From assembly GCA_932521035.1 (NCBI GenBank), contig OW051493.1:2170001-2234000 (forward strand): DNA of 64,000 nucleotides. The letters run 5' to 3'. The translations under genes and the position numbers were made by a program. The DNA is from Oscheius dolichura. Taxonomy: Eukaryota > Nematoda > Chromadorea > Rhabditida > Rhabditidae. Every line of letters starts with the position of its first letter. Within the stretch, counting starts at the first letter, position 1. Positions 10,676-22,902 of the stretch are shown piece by piece. A model generated the notes under the pieces. It saw only the letters and a program-made list of their open reading frames with translations. It searched no databases and was not told the origin of the DNA.

Positions 10676-12736
10676 ATGAGGGCTCATACCGATTCTAGGA
10701 GGAGTACAACCAAACAGCAAAAGACAATGACTCCCAACACGAGGAAGGTCTCCACCCGGTCGCCCCCGAACATCGACGTGAGTCCATCTTCTTCCTCTTC
10801 TTTGACAGAGATCTCGGGTTCAGGGAAACCATTTTATTACACAGTTAACTGTTCACGGCCCCCATAAAATCAAAGGAAAAAGGTTTAGGATCTCAAGGCT
10901 GAACATAAACATCACCACAGGATCAGAGGTCAAGAAAGGAAGCGGACGACCAGTGACGCCAACGACGGAAGGGAATACAATAAGAAGGTGAGCGAGGGCA
11001 GCTGTCTAACTGTGGCTCTTTGTGGGAGGGAAAGAGAGGCTTCCTTGATTCAGACTGCGTAACTGTGGCCCTTTTGGAATGTAGGGAATTCGAGCCTCCA
11101 TGCTGTCCTCTTACGAAGTCTCCTTTCTAGATCCGAAAGCTTCACGAAGAATTCTTGAGCAAGACAGCTGACCAGCGCATCTCCCCCGACGAGACCAAGC
11201 CCGTCGACAGCGCTGAATTGCCCATCCTGGACCCTGACTGTGATCCCGAGAATCCAAGAAAAGTTGCCTTCTCTGATATTTCCAGTGCTGCTTTCAATCT
11301 TCGCAATGGGATCCAGATTACTCCTTGCACCGTAAGGATCCCTATACTAGAGATAATTACCCTTTTTCAGCGCTCTTTGCAACTTTCTAAACTGACAAAG
11401 ATGGATATTTATTTCAAGAAGGAGTACCTCCATGTGACGGGGTCTTTCAAGGAGAGAGGAGCTCGCTACGCCCTGACCCGACTGACGGACGAGGAGAAGA
11501 GCAAAGGAGTCATCGCCGCTAGTGCTGGTAATTGCCTACAGTAACCCAATCCATTCTTCAAATTGTCTAGGTAACCACGCTCTGGCTCTATCCTACCACG
11601 GACAGCAACTGCAAATCCCAGTTACGGTAGTCATGCCGGTCTTCGCCCCGCTAATGAAGATCACCCTTTGCCGGTCATTTGGAGCTACCGTAATCCTCAA
11701 GGGTGACAATATTAGCAAGGCGAAGGAGTTCGCCATGAGACACGCCAGGGAGAATGGCCTGAAATATGTGAATGGCTACGACGCACCGGACATCCTCGCC
11801 GGGCAGGGAACAATAGGACTGGAGATATTGGAACAAGTACAGGATGTGGATGCCATCCTCGTCCCTGTGGGAGGAGGTGGCCTCATCGCCGGCATAGCGG
11901 TGGCCGTCAAGACTCTGAAACCAGCGATTCAGATTATTGTAAGTTACCGTTCCCGGCTGTCTAACTGTGGCTCAGGGAATCGAATCGGACACGTGCCCCT
12001 CCTTCACCCAGGCGGTAGAAGCCGGGAAGCCTGTCCTCTCCACCTTGAAGAGCTCACTGGCCGATGGCCTGGCCGTCCCCTTTGTCGGTGGCAACTCCCT
12101 CGCCACGGCGGCTGGTCTCATCGATAAAATGGTCACCGTCTCCGAGGAGAGCATAGCCTTGAGCATCTTGAGGCTTCTAGAGATGGAGAAGGTAGTCATT
12201 TCTTTGAAAGAATAGTAAAATTCCTATTCTAGGCAGTGGTAGAGGGAGGAGGAGCCGTCGGACTGGCAGCAATTATTGAGGGAAAAGTACCGGAACTGAT
12301 AGGAAAGCGGGTTGTAAGCATTCTGACGGGAGGAAATATCGACACGACGGTGCTGGGAAGAGCAATTGAGAGAGGATTGGCAGTAGATGGCAGGCTGATC
12401 AAATTGGAAGTCGTCGTTTCTGATAGACCTGGGGGTTCGTTCGTTTCTAGATTTTAACAAAAATCTGACGTTTGGGACGGTGTTTTTGAGCTGGAAATGT
12501 TCAAAAAAGTATTTAGTGGCTAAAATACAGTGCCTTTTTCAGGAATAGCCGAGTTGGCTACCCGAATCGCCCAGTTGGGAGCCAGTATCAAGGACATCTT
12601 CCACGAGAGAGCCTGGATCAGTACGGACGTGTTCTCGGTCAAAGTGAAGGTGGTCGCCGAGACCCGTGACAAGGAACACGTCAAAGAGTTGGAAGCGAGC
12701 CTCCGTTCCAAGTATAACGACGTCCGAATTTCATAA
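10676..12736 (+). CDS. Threonine dehydratase / serine racemase family PLP enzyme with ACT domain
   Basis: Fold-type II PLP enzyme expected to deaminate or racemise L-Thr/L-Ser in the cytosol. Exon 1 (10676-10777) and exon 2 (10889-10987) encode a long charged N-terminal extension; exon 3 starts at 11131. The catalytic part shows the Schiff-base lysine in GSFKERGA, the substrate Asn turn (ASAG/NHALAL across an intron) and the phosphate-binding glycine loop VGGGGLIAG. It is followed by EVVVSDRPGGS, the start of a C-terminal ACT domain ending NDVRIS. One intron (11939-11975) is only 37 nt and carries the core of the 32-bp repeat family. Family knowledge: ACT domains usually bring amino-acid feedback control. 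Racemase versus dehydratase cannot be decided from sequence. Confidence 0.88.
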
Positions 12737-12784
12737 AACAAAAAAAACAAATAAACTTTTATTACAAGAGAGATCAAAAGCAGT

Positions 12785-14178
12785 CTACGGGGTGCGGCTG
12801 TTCGGGGTGGTCCGGTCGCTCTGGGTCGGGTTGGTGAGTCTCTGCTGGCTGGTGGGGCTGGCCGACGGCCTCGGCGGCAGGGTGGCCGTGTTCGTCTGGC
12901 TCGTCTTCGGCGTGGCCAGAAGTCTCGAATTCTTCGGCGTGGCCAGGAGTCTCGAGTTCCTCGGTGACTTCTTCTTCATGTGGCTCTTATTCCGGCTCTT
13001 CTGGCGACTCTTCTGGTGACTCTTCTGGTGACTCTTCTGGTGGTTCGTCCGGTGACTCGTCCGGCGACTCTTCCTCGGGCTCTTGGCCACCGCCGTCCGG
13101 GCGGCAGTCGTTCGGACTGCACTGCCCGTCCGTTGGGTCGACGCTGGAACCTCATTGGAGGCGTTGGGAGCCGTAGAGAAGTTCATCAACTCGGACGGCG
13201 GAGTCTGCAGGCGGTCGGGGCTTCTGTCTCTGGAAAATCAAAGAATTAGACGGAAATTTTGACCAAAATACAAAAAAATCGTGACACCCACATATCTGAC
13301 CGCAGTACGGTCCTCTTGATCTGTGTTCCTCCTCCTCCACTGATTCCTGTCCCGGCGCGAATCACATTCCTTCCCGAAAATATAGCAGAAGATGGCTCAA
13401 CTGAAATATATCGTAACCTTTAAAAAGTCCAAAAAAGCCGCCTACTTGCCGACTTCTCTTCGACGGTCTCCTCCTCCGTCCCGTGATCCGACGCGCTCTT
13501 TTCACTCGATTTCTTCGTCCATTTCTTGTAGCTCTTCTCCAGATAATGATGAATAAAAGCAGCCAGAATAAAGACCACGGTGAAGATGGTAATGACGGCC
13601 AGGAGGAAGCAGAAATGGGCGAGATCCTTTAGCCAGACCGAGGTGTCCAACTCGTCGGGAGTCGGTTCCACCAGCCAGGAGGGCGGTGGCTCGTTACAGT
13701 CGTTTCCGACACAGCAACAGATCCCATTTCCTGGAGAGGGGTGGAAGGCACCCATTCGGGTCGTCGGATCGTAGTTACACTTCTGCTGGACTGACTCTTG
13801 AGCACCTTCACATAGCTCCTTCTGCACGGCGTCGGCCTTGGTGCCGTGGCATCCCATTCGGATTACTCCCTGGTCGACGCGGGAATAACAGGCATACTGA
13901 AAATGGCAATTTTAGCAACAAAATAAAAACACACACACAAAGAATCGTTTCTTCTACGGTTGTGGGCGCACGAAAGTTAGGCTGTAATTGATAAGAAGAA
14001 AACGTACTATGGTGGTTCCTCCTTTGACCAACTGTGGGCATTCAATTGTCTTCATCAGCTTACTAATTTGATAGTAGTCATAGTGGATATCCTTTTCGTG
14101 GACTGGATCCAGGTAGTTGCATTTGTAGGAAACGGCGAGAGGGAGAGAGACGAAGACCAGAAGCAGCCGACACAGCAT
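12785..14178 (-). CDS. Ly6/activin-receptor-like single-pass membrane protein
   Basis: The start MLCRLLLVFVSLPLAVSYKC at 14178 is a signal peptide. The ectodomain is Cys-rich and ends in ICCCVGNDCNE, the CCxxxxCN signature of three-finger Ly6/activin-receptor ectodomains. One transmembrane helix follows (FCFLLAVITIFTVVFILAAF), then a basic juxtamembrane and an acidic stretch (GTEEETVEE). Later exons give a Gly-rich patch (ISGGGGTQIKRTVLRS) and a repetitive tail. No kinase domain is present, so it is not a TGF-beta receptor kinase. The last exon is ambiguous. The frame joined here yields a basic SHQKS-repeat tail ending at TAG 12785. A shifted frame reads as an acidic Pro/Glu-rich tail broken by a TAA at 12989-12987. 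The gene converges on the PLP enzyme, with 48 bp between stop codons. Confidence 0.7.
12995..13065. repeat. Short tandem repeat in coding DNA (12-bp gactcttctggt units)
   Basis: About five imperfect 12-15 bp units based on 'gactcttctggt' lie within the last exon of the Ly6-like gene. In one frame they encode SHQK/SRQK units and in another PEES units. A repeat of this kind is prone to length change. Confidence 0.7.
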
Positions 14179-14991
14179 GACTACTGACTACTGGACAAGC
14201 GAAAATAGTCAGAGAAGAAATTTATCCCGTCAAAAACAGGATGATTATAATTCTTCGACAACTAGTATGCCTCCGGCGGCCTTGGTCGCGTTTGGATTAA
14301 AAATTTGACAGTCGAAAAAGATTGGACGGTCGAATAAAACCTGACCGGTCGGATCTTTCTGCTTCTCTAACTGTCTGCTTTTGAGGGTCGGATTTGCACA
14401 AACGACAGGTCTTACAGACAGACAGACAGAGATCTACCCATTATTAGGATAGGACCAGCCGTTTCGACCCCCCTGCGGGGGGTCTTCGGCTGGACGTTGG
14501 CTGCGCCAACTGTGGTTTGACCTCGCACTGGGAAGTTCCATCCGCTCTTCCGCCTCCCCATCCAGTCCCATCCGTTCTTTCCCCAACTCCCTGGGCAGTC
14601 TCTTCCCGTCCTCTGCCTCTCGCCGTCCCTTGCGCGCGTCCTCTTCTCAGCTTCACCCGAGCAGTCCCTTACCCGATCTCCCAGTCCTCTTCTAGTCCCT
14701 TCGTCTGCGCCCCTCTCTCTCCTAGATCTACATTGAGCGCTTCCCTCTCTCTCTCTCTCTCTGTCTCCGTTCATTGTTTTCCACGTCCCTGTATCTCTGC
14801 TAGCAGATATTCGTTTGGCCCCTCTCATATGACCCATCCCTTTGGTATTGCCAAAGAAGGATCACTCATAAGAGCTGTGGTTCATCCCTTTCTCCATTCT
14901 CACGTGTTCCTCAATGTCTGTTTATCAGAGAGCGCCAAACGTATCTAGAAATAGACAGACCATGGAAAAATTGGGAGAATAGTTTACCGGA
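14179..14991. other. Intergenic, pyrimidine-rich low-complexity DNA
   Basis: No gene seen. It contains a (CT)n run near 14742-14762, a (GACA)n run near 14415 and a small hairpin 'ccccctgcgggggg' near 14468. The open frames here are Ser/Pro or Arg-rich by-products of base bias. Confidence 0.6.
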
Positions 14992-15213
14992 ACGACACGG
15001 CTGTTGAACTATGGCTCTGACAAACGACACGGCCGTCGAACTGTGGCTCTGGAAAACGACACGGCCGTCGAACTGTGGCTCTGACAAACGACACGGCTGT
15101 TGAACTGTGGCTCTGACAAACGACACGGCCGTCGAACTGTGGCTCTGGAAAACGACACGGCTGTTGAACTGTGGCTCTAGTAAACGATACGGCGGGGTAA
15201 CTGTGGCTAGGGA
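14992..15213. repeat. 32-bp tandem satellite, about seven units
   Basis: Seven head-to-tail units of about 32 bp with core 'acgacacggccgtcgaac' followed by 'tgtggctctg'. Units alternate between gccgtc and gctgtt versions; the last is degenerate (gatacggcggggtaac). Two more tandem units lie at 55027-55087, and single or inverted monomers lie in introns at about 31637, 32771, 32844 and 34402. Confidence 0.9.
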
Positions 15214-15245
15214 AAAACTGCTTCACCTTCTTTGATTTGGGTTAA

Positions 15246-15739
15246 AGGAACTGTCAGGGACCTACAACAACTTGGGCTTAAAAAATTCGCCTTTTTCTCA
15301 CGATGGTCTACTTATTTTTGCATATGGATGCCTGTATCACGAGAAAAATACACATTTATGATCAAAATCTGGTCGAAAAAACAAAAAGTGATCATGATCG
15401 TTGCGGGACCTTTATGGGGTCCCGCAACGATTATGATCACAGAAATGGAACGCATTTATGACTTTGGGATAGAAATGCAATTTTCTCGTGATGCCAACGT
15501 CCATATGCAGAAATAAACATATCACCGTGATCAGGAGAAAACGGCAAATTTTTTAAGCCTATACTGAGTTAGTTTCCTAGTTTTTTGAGAGAGAAAACGC
15601 GGAAAACGCTACATGATTCGTAACATATGCACAAATGACCCCGAAACGGAAAGTTTGATAGAGAATAGACCCCATATGCATTCAGTCGCTTGGGACTCGA
15701 CTGCTCAGGGTCAAATGATCATTTTCACTGACAGTTCCT
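15246..15739. mobile_element. 494-bp inverted-repeat element flanked by TTAA
   Basis: Ends are AGGAACTGTCAG and CTGACAGTTCCT, each flanked outside by TTAA (15242-15245 and 15740-15743), the target preferred by piggyBac-like and some other transposases. Inside is a long hairpin around 15392-15441 whose arms meet as 'cgttgcgggacc' and 'ggtcccgcaacg'. No coding capacity, so it is a non-autonomous element. Confidence 0.75.
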
Positions 15740-15846
15740 TTAATCCGGTTTCCTGATTACTGTAGCCAGTCTTGACCTGGAAAACATGGTGCTCCCCTAA
15801 TCTCCATGCTTCCCTTCATTCGGTCTTTGCCTTCTCCCCAGCCGGG

Positions 15847-18800
15847 ATGCCCTCTCCACGGAGCAAGGTCAAAAAGGAGGAGTCGAGCTATTCCGGCTCG
15901 GAAGCCGCGCCCGCCTCCACCCGGCCGTCCAAAACAGGGCAGACAACCGGCACTGTACCATCCAAGGCGTCTGCAGTCCAACAACTTATCAAACTGCCAG
16001 ATACGCAGAGAGACCCCTTGGAATCGGTTCGCTGGTCGAAGGAGTTCAATTCCGCACAGAGGAACCCACTGGAGTCGATGCGATGGGCAGAGGAGAAGTC
16101 ATCCGCTCCCAAGACACAAAAGGACCCCGAACCGGCCCCCAAAAAATCCGATACAAGTGTTCGGACGGCCAAGCCGCCTCTAACGAAGGAGGACAAGAAA
16201 CCAGCTCCGGAAAAGGGCAAAACGGTTGGATCAAATTCGAGACGATTAACAATACTCACTTTAGAAGAATACTCAAAAGAAGCAGCTTCTAATCTGCGGT
16301 GGGGTGGCGGCGGCTGTCGTCTTCATCGCGGTCATCATTGTGGTCCTCGTTCTCCTGACGAGGAAGGGGGAACCCGGCCCGTGGCACAGTGCAGAGATGT
16401 GCCCCAATGTGACCAAATGCTCCAAATCTGGGTCAGTCTCCCTGCTTTCTACTGTAATCACCGTCTTCAGCTACTCGAAGCCGCCCCTTCTCCTAATCAG
16501 TATTGACGGCTTCCGTCGCGACTACCTGGACCAGCCCGGCTGGGTGACTTGGCTCAAGAAGATGGCAGAATGTGGTGTCACGGCGGAGAAAGTCTTCCCC
16601 GTCTATCCGTCCAAGACCTTTCCCAATCACTATACCCAAGTCACGGGACTGTATCCCACCCATCATGGAATAACGGATAATTGGATCTGGGATCAGAAAC
16701 TGAACAAGGATGGTGGGCCCATCCACATGGGCAAGGGATCTATCAACTATTATAAAGGAGTCCCGGTTAGTTGGAACTTGGAGGAGAGGCTACATGAGTC
16801 TGGTTTAGATCTGGAAACATTACATGGCAGCAGGTGGCCGGGCGAATTGTTTCTTTTGGCCGGGAAGTGATCAACATCATTGCAGTGAATATATGCCGTA
16901 TAATCAGACTACCCCGATTGAGGATCGGGTCAAAAAGGTTCGTTGGGAGGGACGGGACAAGGCTGGCCAGCTACCAGCTCGAGAAACCTTGAAATTTGGC
17001 GTTTTGGTGATGTGAATGGCGACCAATGGCTCGCTAACATTTCCATTGCCGACCGGCTAACTTGCCTATCCTACCTACAGTAACCCAGCTGATTAGTTTT
17101 ATGGGTTGTTTTAAACTGAAAAGAGTCTCTTTCTCTTCAAGATCCATAAAACTGCTCGGAATAGTGCTTTACCCCATTTTCCAGGTACGGGAATGGCTGA
17201 ACCTGCCCGAGGAGAAGAGGCCCGGCTTGTTGACGATGTACTTCCACCACCTGGACCATCAGGGCCATCACAATCCGCTGCCCAATAACAAGTTCCTCAG
17301 TAGAAAGGAGGTAGCCGACACCCTATTTTTGTAGCCACTCTTCGATTTACAGGTAGAAACCGCGGTGAAAGAGATGGACCAGATGGTCCACGACTTCCTC
17401 CAGTCGCTGGCAGACGACGGGATTGTCAATTGTGTCGACATTGTTGTCTCGTCGGATCACGGAATGGTCAGGATGGAAGAGGTCAAAGAAATTGAGAAGA
17501 CCTTCACAAGGAATCATACTTTCGTTGTGGGACCAGTTTCGCGGATCTTCAGCAAGCATGCAGGTAGGAATCGGCACTCTTTCTTCCTATCTTCCCAGGG
17601 CCTCCTCGAAACTTCGGAAAAGATTGTTCTGGTCCTTTTGAACCCAAATTATGGAGTGGTTAATGATCTTTCCCCTTTCAGATGAGTTTATCCGTAACCA
17701 GACGGCCGTCTGCCAGAAGAATAACAAGAAGTTCCTCCTGACGACGGATGACAACCGGTCGCCGAGGTATCACCATTCGGGAAAGGCCATCCTGGGCGAC
17801 GTGGTACTGGAGGAGCGTCTCGGAGTCGTCTTCAAGTCGGAAAAGATGAAAGTCGACCCCAGTTCCCATGGCTACGACTATCTGTACAAGGAGATACAGA
17901 CGGTGTTCTTTGCCCGCGGTCCCTCCTTCCGGCCGGGCACCCTGCTGCCGCCATTTCAACAGATTGAATATTTCAATCTGTTTCTTGGTCAGGATCTTTG
18001 AATTAATGTTGATAAGATTTATTATAGATCTATTGGGACTGGGAAATATACAAAATAATGGAACTGTGGGAATATTCGACCCGGCGCTGAGTGATCCTCC
18101 AAAGAGACCCGAGGAGAAATACAGAGACATTGGGTTGGTTTTCTACAGTAACCTTGGAACAGCCGGCGATCTGTGCAGTCCCAAGGCGATCTCTATCTTA
18201 TCCCTCGTATTCCTGGACTCTATAATGTAGTGTCTGATTAATTCCTCCTTTCAGAGAGTGCGCCACTTTTCCACAGATCGTTCCGTGCTGTAAAGTCGTT
18301 GGTTTTCCCTCCTGCTCTGCAGCCAACGGACTTCAATTGTTTTCTTCTAATATGGATTATTGTTTTGCTCATACTGAATGTGGAAAAGTTGTCTACAGTT
18401 TCAATAGTAAGTTGAGATCATCGGGAGGATTTCTCATCGACTCGGCCCCATCATGACAGCCAATTCTTTTGTTTAGGTCAACCCACGGCCGTAATGGAAA
18501 CTCTAACGCCGATAAATAAACCCGTAATTACCTGCTACTTACAAATTGGTTCCTCTAACATATGTGGAGATTTCGGTGGTCACCAGTCCATTTCGGCCGA
18601 TATCAGTGGTAAACTTTCCTAACCAAACATCCAGAAAAAATTGTGAATTTAATAAGGACTTCCATAGTTGTGCCGGTCAAAGGCAACTTCACGAGAACGG
18701 TCAAAAGAACCTTGCGCGGACTGCAGAACGAGCTGCTGCAGAAGACGAGTAAAGTGTATGTGTTGAGTGGCACGACGGTGGACAAGGACCGGGACGGGAT

Positions 18801-19190
18801 AGCCGACGACGACCAGAGGTACCTCTAATTGTATGGCTAATAGTTTGTAGCATTGTCAGTCCACCGGCCACCCATTTCTACCGTCTCTATGTCTACTGCA
18901 AGGACAACAAGTACGCGGGCAGCGGGGAGGAGACCGTCTGCAGCAATAAGGATCAACTCGCCACACTCGGATTCATCTTTCCCCTCATCCAAGAGGATCC
19001 CAATTGCTTGGTAAGTCTCATACTTCTTATCCACGCAAAATGTCATTTTCAGAAAGGAAAAGACCTGCTGCTGTACTACTCGGCCCGGCTGAAGGACGTC
19101 GAGCTGATCTCCGGCCTAAGGCTGATGCTCGTCGGCTACTCCACCCACGAGAGAGCCGTCCTCCGGACAAGGATCGTCGAACAATTGTAA
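15847..19190 (+). CDS. Ectonucleotide pyrophosphatase/phosphodiesterase, copy 1
   Basis: Type II membrane ectoenzyme of the NPP/alkaline-phosphatase superfamily that hydrolyses phosphodiester or pyrophosphate bonds outside the cell. It has a long Ser/Lys/Pro-rich cytosolic tail (from ATG 15847) and a membrane anchor (LLICGGVAAAVVFIAVIIVV). The catalytic domain shows the first metal Asp in SIDGFRRD, the nucleophile Thr in YPSKTFPNHY, Asp/His in HHLDHQGHH, SDHGM and the late His in SHGYDY. A DLLGL/NNGT junction follows, then a C-terminal nuclease-like region ending at TAA 19188 (TRIVEQL). All expected metal ligands are present, so it should be active. Introns are about 40-75 nt. The last third shares near-identical DNA with the tandem copy downstream. 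Substrate preference is unknown. Confidence 0.88.
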
Positions 19191-19843
19191 TCTGCCTCGT
19201 TTAACACAGATAAACTTTTCTTGTCCCGATCAAGGATCGTCGTTTTGTTTTGTCTAATTCGTCAGCTCCCGCCGACTGTTTCTTCTTCTAGTCATTTTCC
19301 CGATTTTCTTCTTCTTCCTATCATTAAAATGCCCCGTTTGTCTTTATAAACCTTTCTGAACCCCTTCAATAGCCTGATAACTCATCGTCCCGATTCATCG
19401 AAGCATTCTTCCTAGACAACAGAACCCCGGCCGCAGCCGTCTATTAAACCTCTAACCTGTGTTGCAGCGAGGGGTTCCCCAATCCTCTTATATGCGAGGA
19501 ATACATCAAACAGCTGGTTGGAAATGTGGCTGAGCCCGCTATTTACTATTTCTGTTCTCTTTTTACTCTTTTTGGGTTGTGTTCCAATTTGTTGGTTGAT
19601 AGAGGGGCCGGAGCATCTTTTGTTCCTCGGGACGCTTGAAGATCCTGGCCGGCTTCAAGCCAGCGGCCCAGAAATCCCCTCCCAGCCGTTGAGAACCCAG
19701 TTGTCCTCACATTTTCCCAGTTCTAATGCCTATCTCCCTCTTTCACTTTCCTCTACCTACCGTAATCCCTTCTCCACTGTCTTATTCCTTTAATTCTCCA
19801 GGTTCCCTCCTGTTTCCTTCGATATCTCTCCCTTTTCAGCCAG
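19191..19843. other. Spacer between the tandem ENPP genes
   Basis: The first part repeats the immediate 3' flank also seen after copy 2 (gataaacttttcttgtcccg). The remainder is unrelated to the DNA upstream of copy 1, and no gene was seen in it. The short open frame at 19518 has a hydrophobic start but no supporting continuation. Confidence 0.5.
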
Positions 19844-22800
19844 ATGTCCACCCCGAAAGGATACAGTATCTCCATAGCTGAGGCATCCTTACCAGGTATC
19901 CATTCTGCCGCTCCGATGAAGCCTAAAAATGTTGCCATTACTGTAAATTGTTCAAAACGGCCTATTTTAGACGTACTGCTATAGAAAGTATCTTCTAATT
20001 GGTGGCGGCGGGCTGGCAGTCCTCGGTCTTCTTCTTATCCTAGTCATTGTTATGGTAAAGAGCAGACGTTTTCATTTATGGCTCACCAGAGAAAAATGAC
20101 AGTGTTTTCTTGAATATCTTTCAGTTACTTACTGTAAAAGACGAGGTGGAAGAATTTGTACCGTGGCACAGCGAAGAGATGTGCCCCAATGTGACCAAAT
20201 GCTCCAAATCTGGGTCAGTCTCCCTGCTTTCTACTGTAATCACCGTCTTCAGCTACTCGAAGCCGCCCCTTCTCCTAATCAGTATTGACGGCTTCCGTCG
20301 CGACTACCTGGACCAGCCCGGCTGGGTGACTTGGCTCAAGAAGATGGCTGAGTGCGGTGTCACCGCGGAGAAAGTCTTCCCCGTCTATCCGTCAAGCACC
20401 TTTCCTAACCACTACACCCAAGTCACTGGCCTCTATCCCGTCCACCACGGAATAGTGGATAACGCCTTCTGGGACAGGGAAAAAGACAAATGGCCCGTGC
20501 ATTTGAGCAATTTTACAGTCGAGCATTTCAAAGGAGTTCCGGTTGGTTCGATTGCAAACTAAAAAAGTTGAGCTCAGATCTGGAAACATTACATGGCAAC
20601 CGGTGGCCGGGCGAATTGTTTCTTTTGGCCGGGGAGTGACCAACGCCATTGCAGTGAATATATGCCGTATAATCAGACTATCCCGATTGCGGACAGGGTA
20701 GCAAAGGTGGGAGGAAGGTAACGGACCCTAGAAATAGAATTTCAGGTTCGAGAGTGGCTAAACCTCTCCGAGGAGAGGAGGCCGGGCTTGTTGGCGATGT
20801 ACTTCCACCACCTGGACAGCGCAGGCCATCAGAATACACTGCCTAACATTCTGGACAATATAGAGGTGACTTACACTTTCTAGCGGCTCTTCGGTCCATT
20901 TGAAACTCGGTTTCTCCTTGGCATCGCCATCTTTTGATGAGGAATGGGTTAAGGAAGTTGTCAATCAGAAAAGTCCCGATTTGTGTCTTCCCAGGATTAT
21001 AACAACCTCCCTTTCTAGGTCGAAGCCTCTGTGAAACAGATGGATCAGGTTCTCCACGACTTCTTCCAGTCTCTGGCAGATGACGGTATTCTCAATTGTG
21101 TCAATATTGTTGTCACATCGGATCACGGGATGATAACAATGAGCGAAGCGGCGAAAGTCGAAAAAGTTGAAGACTATGTCTTCTTTGGGAGCCCCGTATC
21201 CAAGATCTACCGTAACCAGACAGGTATTTCTTTTTTCCTCCATATTTTTCGAATGTTGACTAGGAAAGTCTTATTTTCAGAAAAGGAAGGGGACTTGGAG
21301 ATTTCGAAAGCCTATGCGTTGCTTTCTGAAATGGGAATCATTCCACCAACAGGTCAGTTGGCCGCTTTATTCCCGAGTTGGCTCGGTCTCAAAGCTACTA
21401 TAGCCAAAATATACATGAAATTTGCTTTGCAATGCCTCGAGAAAGCTTCCAGAAACCTTATTTTTCAGACGACCAGAACCGCACGGCGGTCTGTCACCAG
21501 AATAACAAGCGGCTCCACATCTCAACGGATGCCAGCCGTCCGACTCGATTTCACTATTCCGGCAGTCGAATCAATGGCGACCTTATAGTAGAAGGACGAC
21601 CAGGACTCGTATTCTCTGAGAATCCCAACAGCAGAAAAGGAAGTATCCATGGCTACGACTATCTGTACAAGGAGATGCAGACGGTGTTCTTTGCCCGCGG
21701 CCCCTCCTTCCGGCCGGGCACCCTGCTGCCGCCATTTCAACAGATTGAATATTTCAATCTGTTTCTTGGTCAGGATCTTTGAATTAATGTTGATAAGATT
21801 TATTTTAGATCTATTGGGACTGGGAAATATACAAAATAATGGAACTGTGGGAATATTCGACCCGGCGCTGAGTGATCCTCCAAAGAGACCCGAGGAGAAA
21901 AACGGGGAGATTAGGTAAGTTGGGCAATAAAATAAAGAATAGAGCGGCTTCCGTTTCCAGAACCTGCTCCACAGTACCAAACGTGAATTTCTGCTGTTCT
22001 TCCCTACCCGCCTGCCCTCAAGAAATGGGACTGCAACTGTTCCACTCTAATCTGGAGTATTGTACTCAATCTGATCTGAGCCTATGTGGGAAGACTGTCT
22101 ACAAATTGGAGGGTGGGTCTCGAGTGTTTTGAAAGGACTATGAGGTCATTTCCTGATTGCCACCGTTGGTTACCGCTCGAAAAATATAGATTCTGCTTAG
22201 ACAATGTCGTGGCTCTAGTGGAAGCTCTCATCCCGGAGAAGAAAAGCAGTGGCTGCTCCATGCGCCTTGACAGCCGTCCCTGTAGCAGTTCTAACAACTC
22301 CCTTTCTTTGTCTGCTGATCCAGAAAGTAAATCACTTCAATTCTCCCTGAAAAACAGAATTCAGTCAAGATATCTTCGCTAATTTTATCGGGTTCTGGTG
22401 ATTTTATAGCTACAATTGTTTCTGCATTGGACAATTTCCAAAATGAGCTGCAGAAGACGAGTAAAGTGTATGTGTTGAGTGGCACGACGGTGGACAAGGA
22501 CCGGGACGGGATAGCCGACGACGACCAGAGGTACCTCTAATTGCATGGCTAATAGTTTGTAGCATTGTCAGTCCACCGGCTACCCATTTCTACCGTCTCT
22601 ATGTCTACTGCAAGGACAACAAGTACGCGGGCAGCGGGGAGGAGACCGTCTGCAGCAATAAGGATCAACTCGTCACACTCGGATTCATCTTTCCCCTCAT
22701 CCAAGAGGATCCCAATTGCTTGGTAAGTCTCATACTTCTTATCCACGCAAAATGTCATTTTCAGGAAGGAAAAGACCTGCTGCTGTACTACTCGGCCCGG

Positions 22801-22902
22801 CTGAAGGACGTCGAGCTGATCTCCGGCCTAAGGCTGATGCTCGTCGGCTACTCCACCCACGAGAGAGCCGTCCTCCGGACAAGAATCGTCGAACAATTGT
22901 AA
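19844..22902 (+). CDS. Ectonucleotide pyrophosphatase/phosphodiesterase, copy 2
   Basis: Tandem paralogue of the preceding gene with the same architecture but a much shorter cytosolic N-terminus (MSTPKGYSISIAEASLPG). The anchor is YLLIGGGGLAVLGLLLILV. Catalytic ligands are kept: SIDGFRRD, nucleophile in YPSSTFPNHY, HHLDSAGHQ, SDHGM and IHGYDY. It carries an extra exon (KEGDLEISKAYALL) that has no counterpart in copy 1. The end at TAA 22900 is identical to copy 1. Three DNA blocks are nearly identical to copy 1, introns included, while the sequence between them has diverged. The differing tail implies different trafficking or cytosolic partners; that is inference. Confidence 0.86.

Noticed and set aside
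14984..15226. Open frames with repeated VSFVRATVQQPCR-like peptides
   Set aside because: They simply read through the 32-bp satellite; the same DNA is non-coding elsewhere.
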